A stretch of 64,000 nt of DNA from Sphaerisporangium album. GTDB lineage: Bacteria > Actinomycetota > Actinomycetes > Streptosporangiales > Streptosporangiaceae. Location: positions 23,995 to 87,994 of the forward strand of contig NZ_QOIL01000032.1 of the NCBI RefSeq assembly GCF_003323745.1, written 5' to 3'. The notes beneath the pieces were generated by a model. It saw only the letters and a program-made list of their open reading frames with translations. It did not search any database and was not told where the DNA came from. Positions 32,070 through 39,452 of the stretch are shown here, piece by piece. A program made the position numbers and the translations under genes. Positions within the stretch are counted from its first letter, which is position 1; the number at the start of each line of letters is the position of its first letter.

Positions 32070-33335
32070 TCACCGGGGTTGATCGCAAGACCCGATACCG
32101 ATACGTCCGGTATCGAGGCGTTCGCGCCTTGTCACGTCCAAGGTCGTCCGCATCGTCGCCACGACGAAGAGCGCCACCAGGGCGCAGACCGTCATCACCA
32201 GCGCCATGGCCGTCGCCGCGCGGTCGCCGCCGATCCCCGCCAGCGGCGCGGTGATCGCCCCCGCCGTGAACTGCGCGGCGGCCAGGAACACCGCGGCGGT
32301 CCCCGCGGCCCGGGGCGCCCGCCCGAGGGCCAGCGCGCACGCGTTGCCGAGCACCAGCCCGAGGGACGCCGCCGCGGCCAGCAGCGACAGCAGGCAGGCG
32401 ACGAGCGTGAGCGCGCCGGTCAGCGCGAGCCCGCACAGGATGGCCGAGGCCGCGAGCAGCACGGTCAGGCCGGCCTCCAGCAGCCGGTGGGGCGTGTGGC
32501 GGTACACCAGATGGGCGTTGGCCGTGGCGACCAGCGCGAGCGCCAGCGCGTAGACGGCGAGGACCAGCGAGAACGCCTCGGTCGACAGGCCGAACAGGGT
32601 GCGCAGCACGAAGGGCGACGCGGCCAGGTACGCCGTCAGCGCGCCGAAGGCCAGGGCGAAGGCCAGCGCGTACGCGAGGAACGGACGGTCCAGCAGGAGG
32701 CCGCGCACCGACGCGCCGGGCTCCCGCACCGGCCGGCGCCGCCCGGGCGGCGTCTCGGGAACGGCCACGAGCGCGGCCGCGAGCATCAGCAGGGTCAGCG
32801 CCGCCAGCGCCCAGAAGACGGCGCGCCAGCCCGCGGTGGCGGCCACGATGCCGCCCACGAGCGGCGCCACGACGGGCGCGACGCCGAGGACGGTCATCAT
32901 GAGGCCGAAGACGCGGGCCGCCTCCCGGCCCTCGGCGGCGTCGGAGACGACGGCGCGGGCGATCACGAGGCACGCCGCGCCGGTGATGCCCTGGACGAAC
33001 CGCGCGCCGATCAGCGTGCCGAGGTCCGGGGCGAGGGCGCAGGCCGCGCCGGACGCCGCGCACAGGGCCAGGCAGGGGACCAGCGTGGCACGGCGGCCGT
33101 ACCGGTCCGACAGCGCGCCGGTCACGAACAGGCCCGCGGCCATCCCGAGCAGCAGCGCGGTGATCGTGAGCTGCACGCCGGCGGGAGTGGTGCGCAGGTC
33201 GCGGGCGATGGCCGGGAGGCCCGGCAGGTACATGTCGGCGGCGAACGGCGGGAACGCCGACAGCAGGCCGAGCGCGGCCACCGGCAGCGGGGCCAGGGCC
33301 GCCCGCCTGAGCGGGGTGACGGTCGTTGCGGACAT
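32070..33335 (-). CDS. MFS exporter of the Bcr/CflA (DHA1) type
   Basis: 421 residues from ATG 33335 (the frame opens at 33356 with no better support). AFPPFAADMYLPGLPAIARDLRTTPAGVQLTITALLLGMAAGLFVTGALSDRYGRR is the Bcr/CflA signature (acidic residue in TM1, motif A at SDRYGRR), and ARFVQGITGAACLVIARAVVSD and VLGVAPVVAPLVGG follow motif B/C. It is a 12-helix proton-coupled exporter of drugs or metabolites. An 8-base inverted repeat (CGATACCG 32093-32100, CGGTATCG 32108-32115) lies within the last codons and could act on the zinc-ribbon gene downstream. Confidence 0.88.
   Translation of the reverse strand: MSATTVTPLRRAALAPLPVAALGLLSAFPPFAADMYLPGLPAIARDLRTTPAGVQLTITALLLGMAAGLFVTGALSDRYGRRATLVPCLALCAASGAACALAPDLGTLIGARFVQGITGAACLVIARAVVSDAAEGREAARVFGLMMTVLGVAPVVAPLVGGIVAATAGWRAVFWALAALTLLMLAAALVAVPETPPGRRRPVREPGASVRGLLLDRPFLAYALAFALAFGALTAYLAASPFVLRTLFGLSTEAFSLVLAVYALALALVATANAHLVYRHTPHRLLEAGLTVLLAASAILCGLALTGALTLVACLLSLLAAAASLGLVLGNACALALGRAPRAAGTAAVFLAAAQFTAGAITAPLAGIGGDRAATAMALVMTVCALVALFVVATMRTTLDVTRRERLDTGRIGIGSCDQPR
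32093..32115. repeat. 8-bp inverted repeat at the 3' end of the exporter gene
   Basis: CGATACCG (32093-32100) and CGGTATCG (32108-32115) are exact inverted arms around 7 bases. They lie 70-92 bases upstream of the zinc-ribbon gene start. Operator or hairpin; undecided. Confidence 0.45.
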
Positions 33336-33482
33336 GGCGACTCCATCGGGCGGCACGGCGCGCGCCGCCGGACGGCACCGGCAGGGCCCCTCGCGGTGTC
33401 CCTGACCAGGGTCGATGCCGTTATGCGCCCACAGTACGCCTTCGGCCGGGCCGCGGCGGAGCCCGGGATCGCCGGGACCGCC

Positions 33483-34364
33483 TCAGGCGGCCGGCCCGGG
33501 CGCCGATGGGCCCGCCGGATCGGCCTCGGGCGTCCGCGCGGCCACCCGGCCGAGACCGCCGACCGACCACACCCCGCCGCCATCGCCTTCCGCCTTCGGC
33601 GTGCCGGGCCGCCAGTCCACGATGTAGACCACCCCGGGCTCGATGAGCGACAGGCCGTCGAACAACTGCTCGACCTCCGCCTTGGTGCGCAACTGGTCGC
33701 GGCGCGGGCCGCCGGAGACCATGCCGTCGTCCTGGAAGAGGGCCGCGAGCTTGGCGGTGGTCTCGGGGCACAGGTCCGAGACGCTGTGGGCGATGGCGAG
33801 GTAGCTGCCCGGGGCGACGGCCTCGCGGAACTCGCGGACGATGGCGCGCGCCGCCGCGTCGTCGGGGATCACGACCAGCGTGAACAGGATCAGGATCGCG
33901 ACCGGCTGGTCGAGGTCGATCAGCTCGGTGAGGCGGGGGTGCTTCAGGAGTGCGCGGGGGTCGCGCATGTCGGCCTCGATGACGGCCGTGCACGAGTCGT
34001 CGCCCGTCAGCAGGGCCTGGGCGTGCTGGACGACCATCGGGTCGTTGTCGACGTACACCACCCGGGATCCGGGGGCCACCGCCCTGGCGATCTCGTGCAC
34101 GTTGCCCTGGGCGGGAAGGCCGCAGCCGACGTCGATGAACTGCCGGATCCCGGCCGCGGCGAGGTGGCGCACCACGCGTTCCAGGAACCTGCGTCCCTCA
34201 CGGCACATCAGGGGCAGCTCGGGCGCGATCTTCAGGGCGAGCCGCGCGACCCGCCTGTCGGCGGCGAAGTTGTCCTTGCCGCCCATGTAGTAGTCGTAGA
34301 CGCGGGCCTCGTTGGGGATCGTCGGATCGAACCCCAGAGGCTTGTGCCCCGCGTGCGCCGTCAT
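33483..34364 (-). CDS. DUF574-family S-adenosylmethionine-dependent methyltransferase
   Basis: 293 residues from ATG 34364 (GGAGGTGGGAAC upstream). The body matches the large actinomycete DUF574/Methyltransf_19 family: IPNEARVYDYYMGGKDNFAADR, then the SAM motif I equivalent IRQFIDVGCGLPAQGNVHEIA, PGSRVVYVDNDPMVVQHAQALL, VIEADMRDPRALL, and the late LIEPGVVYIVDWRP. The structure is a Rossmann methyltransferase, and substrates are mostly unknown. These genes are often found beside HATPase/XRE/DUF397 regulator sets, as here. A longer frame to 35027 overlaps the HATPase gene and is not coding. Confidence 0.9.
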   Translation of the reverse strand: MTAHAGHKPLGFDPTIPNEARVYDYYMGGKDNFAADRRVARLALKIAPELPLMCREGRRFLERVVRHLAAAGIRQFIDVGCGLPAQGNVHEIARAVAPGSRVVYVDNDPMVVQHAQALLTGDDSCTAVIEADMRDPRALLKHPRLTELIDLDQPVAILILFTLVVIPDDAAARAIVREFREAVAPGSYLAIAHSVSDLCPETTAKLAALFQDDGMVSGGPRRDQLRTKAEVEQLFDGLSLIEPGVVYIVDWRPGTPKAEGDGGGVWSVGGLGRVAARTPEADPAGPSAPGPAA

Positions 34365-34498
34365 GTTCCCACCTCCACCGGGAATGCCGATGTTAACGCT
34401 GGTGGGGGGAGGTCGAGGCCGTTCTTTCCTCAAATGAGATGAGATGGGACGAAGAAGGTTTTCTCCGGCGTATGCCCGGTGCGATGGCCCACCTGGGT

Positions 34499-35080
34499 TT
34501 ACTGGCATATCTCCAGGTGACGGCCGCCGGGGGCGGATCGGTCGCCGAGGCCGAAGGCGGCCCACACGGCCTTGCCTGGGGAGCGGAGCGGCGCCCATCC
34601 CCATCGGTCGCTGATGGCCTCGACCACCTGGAGGCCGCGCCCTCCCTCGTCGCCGAATTCCGGCTCGCGCGGGGTCGGGATGTCCTCGCCCTGGTCGATC
34701 ACCGCGCACACCAGCGAGGCTTCGGTCAGGACGAGGATGACGCGCACGGCGTGACCCGACGGAACGGCCGGGCGGCCCCGCACCCCGTGCCGCAGCGCGT
34801 TGATCACGAGTTCCCCGATGACCAGCTCGGCGTCGTCGAGCAGGTCGGTGAGCCCCCATCCGCGCACGGTCTCCGTGGTGAAGGTGCGGGCGGTGCGGGC
34901 GGCGTAGGGGTCCTGGTGCAGTTCGCAGAGGGCGAGCCTGAGCCGGTCGGTGCTCGCCTCGTCGTCGGAGGCCCAGGGGCCGGCGGGCGACAGGACACGG
35001 TCGAGAGCGGCCAGCCAGTCTTCCCACTCGTGGTCTGGCACCCGAGCGGGTTTCGTCCGTTGTGTCCTGTACCCAGTCAT
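34499..35080 (-). CDS. RsbW/SpoIIAB-like ATP-binding regulator (HATPase_c_2)
   Basis: 193 residues from ATG 35080. The HATPase core is present: TDLLDDAELVIGELVINALRHGV (N box), VILVLTEASLVCAVIDQGEDIPTPREPE (G1 box), GGRGLQVVEAISDRWGWAP (G2). It belongs to the small anti-sigma-like kinases common in WhiJ/AbaA-type clusters. It is divergent from the DUF397 gene; between them lie two near-identical palindromes and, on this strand, a four-codon ORF with a strong ribosome site (35121-35135). Those elements suggest an unusual translational or transcriptional control of this gene. Confidence 0.87.
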   Translation of the reverse strand: MTGYRTQRTKPARVPDHEWEDWLAALDRVLSPAGPWASDDEASTDRLRLALCELHQDPYAARTARTFTTETVRGWGLTDLLDDAELVIGELVINALRHGVRGRPAVPSGHAVRVILVLTEASLVCAVIDQGEDIPTPREPEFGDEGGRGLQVVEAISDRWGWAPLRSPGKAVWAAFGLGDRSAPGGRHLEICQ

Positions 35081-35120
35081 AAGCGAGCCTTGGGGGGTTA
35101 GGTCGGGATCGGCAGGGTGA

Positions 35121-35135
35121 TTAGCGCTTAGCCAT
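35121..35135 (-). CDS. Four-codon mini-ORF (MAKR) with strong Shine-Dalgarno
   Basis: On the reverse strand AGGAGGAG is followed, 5 bases on, by ATG GCT AAG CGC TAA. This is the strongest ribosome site in the region, yet it opens only four codons, ending 40 bases before the HATPase ATG. It could be a minigene or leader peptide controlling translation of the HATPase gene, or simply a remnant of an older start. Real translation is unproven. Confidence 0.35.
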   Translation of the reverse strand: MAKR

Positions 35136-35151
35136 ATTGCTCCTCCTGATG

Positions 35152-35179
35152 TGCATGTGCAAGTACCGATGCACGTGCA
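35152..35179. promoter_or_regulatory. Twin CACGTG-type palindromes, 18 bp apart
   Basis: TGCATGTGCA (35152-35161) and the perfect palindrome TGCACGTGCA (35170-35179) lie in the divergent region between the HATPase and DUF397 genes, with 18-base centre spacing. This is a convincing dimer-pair operator candidate, plausibly for the XRE-DUF5753 protein encoded nearby. Confidence 0.55.
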
Positions 35180-35302
35180 AACGCACAGAGGTATGCTCAC
35201 GCTTGAGGGGTGAACCGCCTATATGGGGCTCCCGTGGCATAGAGGGGCTTACGAGACGGATGTCAGGTTCGTCTGGGTTCCCGGGGGATGTGAAGAGGCA
35301 AG

Positions 35303-35557
35303 ATGGACGGAATCTCCAATGGCATGCCCGCGTCCGAACTGACCGCACGCTTCGAGCAAGCCGGGGTGCGGTGGCGCAAGAGCGCGTACAGTAACCCGAG
35401 CGGCAACTGCGTCGAGCTGGCCCCGCTGCCGGACGGCCGTGTCGCGGTACGGAACTCCCGGCATCCGGGTGGCCCCGCCCTGATTTACAGCCGGGGCGAA
35501 ATGGCGGCTTTCATCCAGGGCGCGAAGTGCGGGGACTTCGATGACCTGGCCCTTTGA
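35303..35557 (+). CDS. DUF397 small protein (WhiJ-cluster type)
   Basis: 84 residues. RWRKSAYSNPSGNCVELAPLPDGRVAVRNSRHPGGPALIYSRGEMAAFIQGAKCGDFD is a textbook DUF397 sequence: the W-RKS-YS--G--CVEVA core, VAVRDS-like VAVRNS, and FI-GAK-GEFD-like end. Such proteins are encoded next to XRE-DUF5753 regulators and HATPases in sporulating actinomycetes and are thought to act as their antagonists or partners. The XRE gene follows after a 142-base gap that contains an inverted repeat and a possible 20-codon ORF. Confidence 0.92.
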   Translation: MDGISNGMPASELTARFEQAGVRWRKSAYSNPSGNCVELAPLPDGRVAVRNSRHPGGPALIYSRGEMAAFIQGAKCGDFDDLAL

Positions 35558-35559
35558 CC

Positions 35560-35582
35560 GTTCAGGCGATTACTGAACGTTC
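35560..35582. repeat. Inverted repeat just after the DUF397 stop
   Basis: GTTCAG (35560-35565) and CTGAAC (35573-35578) flank a 7-base loop, and GAACGTTC (35575-35582) is itself a palindrome. It may be a weak terminator for DUF397 or an operator for the XRE gene downstream. Confidence 0.4.
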
Positions 35583-35640
35583 AAAACCGTGGCCTAAGGG
35601 TGATGTTGGGGTATATCCGGATTGGGACGTGAGAGGTATC

Positions 35641-35703
35641 GTGAACTTCTCTATGCCCGTGAGTAGTGAGTCATCGACCTGCCGTTCTAAGGAAGAGATA
35701 TGA
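35641..35703 (+). CDS. Possible 20-residue leader ORF coupled to the XRE gene
   Basis: GTG 35641 opens 20 codons (MNFSMPVSSESSTCRSKEEI) and stops at the TGA that overlaps the XRE start as ATGA. GAGAGG lies 5 bases upstream. The position suggests translational coupling. The peptide is Ser-rich and has no recognisable motif, so coding status is uncertain. Confidence 0.3.
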   Translation: MNFSMPVSSESSTCRSKEEI

Positions 35704-36605
35704 TCACAGCCCGAGCCGAAGGGGATGAGACCCCGCTCAACATGATGGCTCGGGAACGCGGCAGCTCGACGGTGTTGCGCATTCTTCTGGGGTCGCAGCT
35801 CCGTAGGCGCCGCGAGAGCCGGAACATCACCCTGGAGGCCGCCGGGCACTCGATCCGCGCCTCCCACTCCAAGATCAGCCGCATGGAGCTCGGGCGCGTC
35901 AGCTTCCGGATGCGCGACGTCGCCGACCTGCTCACTCTCTACGGTGTCACCGACGAGAGCGAGCGCGAGGCGCTCCTGTCCCTGGTCGCCCAGGCCAACC
36001 GCCCCGGCTGGTGGCACAACTTCGACGACGTGCTGCCGAACTGGTTCGAGGCGTACGTCGGCCTGGAGGAAGCCGCCACCCGCATCCGCAGCTACGAGGT
36101 CCAGTTCGTCCCCGGCCTGCTGCAGACCGAGGGCTACGCCCGCGCCGTCGTCATGCTCGGTCACCCCGACGGCCCGGAGGACGAGATCCAGCGGCGGGTC
36201 GACCTGCGCATGGCCCGCCAGAAGCTGCTCGAACGCGACAACCCACCCCACCTGTGGGCCGTGATCGACGAGGCGGCGCTGCGGCGGCCGCTCGGCGGCC
36301 CCGACGTGATGCGCGGCCAGATCAAGCACCTGCTGGAGGCCATCGCGTCTCCCACCGTCACCGTGCAGGTGATGCCGTTCAGCGCCGGTGGCCACGCCGC
36401 GGCCGGCGGCCCGTTCAGCATCCTGCGCTTCGCCGAGCGCGACCTGCCCGACGTGGTCTACCTGGAACAGCTCACCAGCGCGATCTACCTCGACAAGCGT
36501 GAGGACCTCGACCGCTACCAGGCGGTCATGGAACGCCTCTGCCTCGACGCGATCCCGGTGTCCGACACCAGGAAGGCCCTGACCCGCATCCTCGACGAGC
36601 TCTGA
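35700..36605 (+). CDS. XRE-family regulator with DUF5753 (WhiJ/Scr1-type)
   Basis: 301 residues. The N-terminal helix-turn-helix is LGSQLRRRRESRNITLEAAGHSIRASHSKISRMELGRVSFRMRDVADLLTLYGV; the DUF5753 domain fills the rest, with the hallmarks VQFVPGLLQTEGYARAVVMLGHPD, RRVDLRMARQKLLERDNPPHLWAVIDEAALRRPLGG and YLEQLTSAIYLDK. It pairs with the DUF397 gene upstream and the divergent HATPase. GGAAGAG precedes the ATG. Such proteins control development and antibiotic production in streptomycetes. The two palindromes at 35152-35179 and the repeat at 35560-35582 are its candidate DNA sites. Confidence 0.93.
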   Translation: MITARAEGDETPLNMMARERGSSTVLRILLGSQLRRRRESRNITLEAAGHSIRASHSKISRMELGRVSFRMRDVADLLTLYGVTDESEREALLSLVAQANRPGWWHNFDDVLPNWFEAYVGLEEAATRIRSYEVQFVPGLLQTEGYARAVVMLGHPDGPEDEIQRRVDLRMARQKLLERDNPPHLWAVIDEAALRRPLGGPDVMRGQIKHLLEAIASPTVTVQVMPFSAGGHAAAGGPFSILRFAERDLPDVVYLEQLTSAIYLDKREDLDRYQAVMERLCLDAIPVSDTRKALTRILDEL

Positions 36606-36679
36606 TCGGACCGGGGGCGGAGGCGACGGGCCGCCGTCGCCTCCGGGCCGGGTCGGCGAAGCTTCGAAGGCCGGATCGT

Positions 36680-36718
36680 CACGCTGTACCGTACTGCCGG
36701 CTGTTCGCGCACTTCACC
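36680..36718 (+). repeat. 39-bp direct repeat, left copy
   Basis: Starts CACGCTGTA and ends CGCGCACTTCACC. It matches the copy at 41478-41516 at 31 of 39 positions without gaps and in the same orientation. It covers the last bases of the M1 peptidase gene, including its stop. Confidence 0.6.
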
Positions 36719-38240
36719 GCTTGGACTTCCAGTCCGGGTGGCCCGGCATCGGCGGGGTGTCGGCGTCGTAGATCCAGCTGTTGATGTATCCGGTCAGATC
36801 CTTGCCGCTCACCCGGTTCGCGACGTTGATGTAGTCCCGGGTGTCGGCCGCGCGGCCGCGGAACTCGTCGAAGAAGGTCTTCTCGATCTTTCGGAAGGTG
36901 TCCTCGCCGACGATCTCCCGCAAGCCGAAAAGCATCAGCAAGCCTGCCTGGTTCGTGCCGACCAGCACGTCCCGCGCGTGCTTCATCTTCCCCGGGGGGC
37001 CCGACTCGGCCCGCTTGTCACCGTCGAACACGTAGCGGGCACGCAGACCGCGCTCGGCGTCGTCGAGGTCGCGATAGCCCATCTCCACGGCATACAGAAG
37101 CTGGTAGAACTCGGCGTGGCCCTCGCTGATCCACATCTGGTTCCAGTCGCGCACCGAGACGGCGTCACCGAAGTACTGATGGGCCAGCTCGTGCATCATG
37201 GTGATCGCGTCGTGCTGCATGTCCTCCTTGGTCACGCGGCCTTTCAGGTCGGTGCCGGTGAGGTTTTCGACGGCGTAGGTGGAGATGGTCGCGGTCTCGA
37301 GTGCGACACCGTTGTAGTCCTCGGGCACTCCGAGCACGCCGTAGGTCTCGAAAGGATAGGGGCCGAGCCGCTTCTCCAGCCAGGCAATCTGGTCGGGTAT
37401 GCCGCTGACGAGCTTGCGTGTCTTGGTGGCCTGGTCGGTGGCGACGTAACTGCGCAGCGGCAGACCGCGGGGCCCCTTGTCCTTGATCAGCGTGAACCGG
37501 CCGACGGCCGCCTGTACGACGTGGGTCGGGATGGGGTCGCGAGTGGAGAACGTGTAGGTGACGCGGCCCGCCTTCTGCTCACGTGAGCGGAGCGTGCCGA
37601 TCGCGACCGCCTGGAGACCCTTGGGGGTGGTGATGCGGAAGGTGAGCTTCGCCTTGTCGCTGGGGTGGTCGTTGCTGGGGAAGTACAGGTGGGCTCGGTC
37701 CGGCTGGCCCATGACCGCGAAACCGTCCTTCTTTTCGACCCAGGCCGTGCGGTGCGGCTCTTCGTCCCTGGGAAAGGCCGGCGACTGCGGGTTGGCGCTG
37801 CGGTCCACCCGGAAGGAGACGTCCACATGGAACGGCCGTCCCTTGGGCAAGATCTGCTCCGGTGTGATCAGCAGCTTCTCACCGGCGACGCGGAAGTCGG
37901 CCGGATGCCCTGCCACGGCGACCTTCGTGATCTTTTCCATCCCGGCGTCCAGGCTGAAACCGGACAACGCCTGTGTCGCGGTGGCCGTGATCTTCACCGA
38001 ACCGTCCATCTTCGTGGTGCCGCTTCGGTAGTCGTAGCGAACGTCGTACGAGTCGACGTCATAGCCGCCGTTACCCAGGTAGGCGAAGAGCGGGTCGTCG
38101 GCGGTCTGCGCACCGGGCTTGGCGGCCTCGGACGGCGCGGCCGCCGCGGTCGAGCCGCATCCGGTCGCCGCCGCCAGAATCATGGTCATCGACAGTGCGG
38201 CCAGCGCACCGGGGGTTCGAGGAGTGAACATGACCGCCAT
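36714..38240 (-). CDS. Secreted M1-family zinc metallopeptidase (lipoprotein)
   Basis: About 508 residues from ATG 38240 (ATG 38231 also possible). A signal peptide with a plausible lipobox (AAATGC) is followed by the M1 beta-saddle domain (YDVRYDYRSGTTKMDGSVKITATATQ). The catalytic domain has HELAHQYFGDAVSVRDWNQMWISEGHAEF, giving the HExxH zinc site, the third ligand Glu in the WISEGHAEF stretch, and the GxMEN-equivalent region VALETATIS lacking the canonical MEN. The C-terminal ARM-like domain of classical aminopeptidase N is absent, as in the shorter M1 proteins of actinobacteria. It may process extracellular peptides. It lies 129 bases downstream of the carboxypeptidase on the same strand. 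Confidence 0.87.
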   Translation of the reverse strand: MAVMFTPRTPGALAALSMTMILAAATGCGSTAAAAPSEAAKPGAQTADDPLFAYLGNGGYDVDSYDVRYDYRSGTTKMDGSVKITATATQALSGFSLDAGMEKITKVAVAGHPADFRVAGEKLLITPEQILPKGRPFHVDVSFRVDRSANPQSPAFPRDEEPHRTAWVEKKDGFAVMGQPDRAHLYFPSNDHPSDKAKLTFRITTPKGLQAVAIGTLRSREQKAGRVTYTFSTRDPIPTHVVQAAVGRFTLIKDKGPRGLPLRSYVATDQATKTRKLVSGIPDQIAWLEKRLGPYPFETYGVLGVPEDYNGVALETATISTYAVENLTGTDLKGRVTKEDMQHDAITMMHELAHQYFGDAVSVRDWNQMWISEGHAEFYQLLYAVEMGYRDLDDAERGLRARYVFDGDKRAESGPPGKMKHARDVLVGTNQAGLLMLFGLREIVGEDTFRKIEKTFFDEFRGRAADTRDYINVANRVSGKDLTGYINSWIYDADTPPMPGHPDWKSKR

Positions 38241-38369
38241 CCTGTGCGACCCGGGTATCCACACCGTCCAAGCCGCGTATCCGCCGGCACTCGGCCGTGT
38301 ATCACGTGTGCATCACGAGACCGGACGGACCGGCCTCGCCTTCGTCCTGGAGTACTGACCGGCCAGGTG

Positions 38370-39299
38370 TCACCGGGAGGCCAGTTCCTTCCGCACAGCG
38401 GTGATCAGCCTGTCGCCGGCGTCCAGCGCGGCGTACTTGCCCGCCGTCGGGTTGGTGCCCGGTCTCTGGGCCAGGACGACGCCGAGCACCAGGCGAGTCC
38501 TGCCGTTCACCTTGGCCTTGACGGCCCACATCAGGTTGCCGCCCGCCGCGGTGCCCGACCCGGTCTTGATGCCGATCACACCGGGCTTGTCCAGCAGGGT
38601 GTTGGTGTTGCGGTGCACGCTCGGGTCGCCCGGCACCGTCGTCTCGGTCATGGCGACGACCTGACGGAACACCTCGTCCTTCATCACCTGCCGGGCCAGC
38701 TTCAACTGGTCGACCGCCGTGCTGACCGTGGAATCCTCGTTGCCGCTGGCGCCGGTGTAGACGGTGTCGGCCATGCCGAGGCCGGCGGCGGCGGCGTTCA
38801 TCTTCACGACGAATGCCTCCTGCGATCCGGCGTCCCAGCGGGCCAGCAGCCGGGCGACGTTGTTGCCGGACGGGATCAACATCAGCTCCAGCAACCGGCG
38901 CAGCGACAGCCGCTGCCCTTCCCGTACGGGCGCGGTGGACTCCTGCCCGGACAACGACTCGGTGGCGGCGGTCCTGTCGACCTCGATGAGCGGACCCGCC
39001 TCGCCGTCCTTGAGCGGGTGATCCTTGAGGATCACATGGGCCGTCATCACCTTGGTCACGCTGGCGATCGGCACCGGCCTCATCTGGCCGCTCGTACCGA
39101 GGCCGCCCACGCCGACCACCTCGATACCGGCCTGCCCTTCGCTCGGCCACGGCAGTGACAGGTCGATGACAGGCCGGGGCGGTGCGGCCCGGATGTCACC
39201 GCGGGCCGAGCCGGCGCAGCCGGACACGCCGGCGACCATCAGGGCGAGGACGCAGGCCCACAGCACGGAGCGGCCGACGTTGTGACGGGCGGAACACAT
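38370..39299 (-). CDS. S11-family D-alanyl-D-alanine carboxypeptidase (lipoprotein)
   Basis: 309 residues. A signal peptide ends in a lipobox (GVSGC, Cys28). The penicillin-binding catalytic motifs are all present: SxxK in IASVTKVM, SxN in IPSGNNVARL, KTG in IGIKTGSGTAAGGNL. It would trim D-Ala from peptidoglycan pentapeptides outside the membrane. The gene is downstream of the two-component system (153-base gap) on the same strand, and a cell-wall stress regulon resembling that of CseBC in Streptomyces is a reasonable inference. Confidence 0.9.
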   Translation of the reverse strand: MCSARHNVGRSVLWACVLALMVAGVSGCAGSARGDIRAAPPRPVIDLSLPWPSEGQAGIEVVGVGGLGTSGQMRPVPIASVTKVMTAHVILKDHPLKDGEAGPLIEVDRTAATESLSGQESTAPVREGQRLSLRRLLELMLIPSGNNVARLLARWDAGSQEAFVVKMNAAAAGLGMADTVYTGASGNEDSTVSTAVDQLKLARQVMKDEVFRQVVAMTETTVPGDPSVHRNTNTLLDKPGVIGIKTGSGTAAGGNLMWAVKAKVNGRTRLVLGVVLAQRPGTNPTAGKYAALDAGDRLITAVRKELASR

Positions 39300-39452
39300 G
39301 GCGGGACCTCCACGAGCGGTCGGTTCACGCCTTGATCGGGCGCTTACCGGCCACGTTCGGCCGCGGAGGTCTCGACCTTGCGGAAGCGGCTCATCAGCCG
39401 CCGCTCAGGTGCGTATCGGGTGTGTATCGGCGCCGGAGGTCGGACGCGTATG

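Noticed and set aside
33483..35027. 514-codon frame joining the HATPase region to the DUF574 methyltransferase
   Set aside because: The part before 34364 is an out-of-frame shadow of the HATPase gene; a strong ribosome site precedes ATG 34364.
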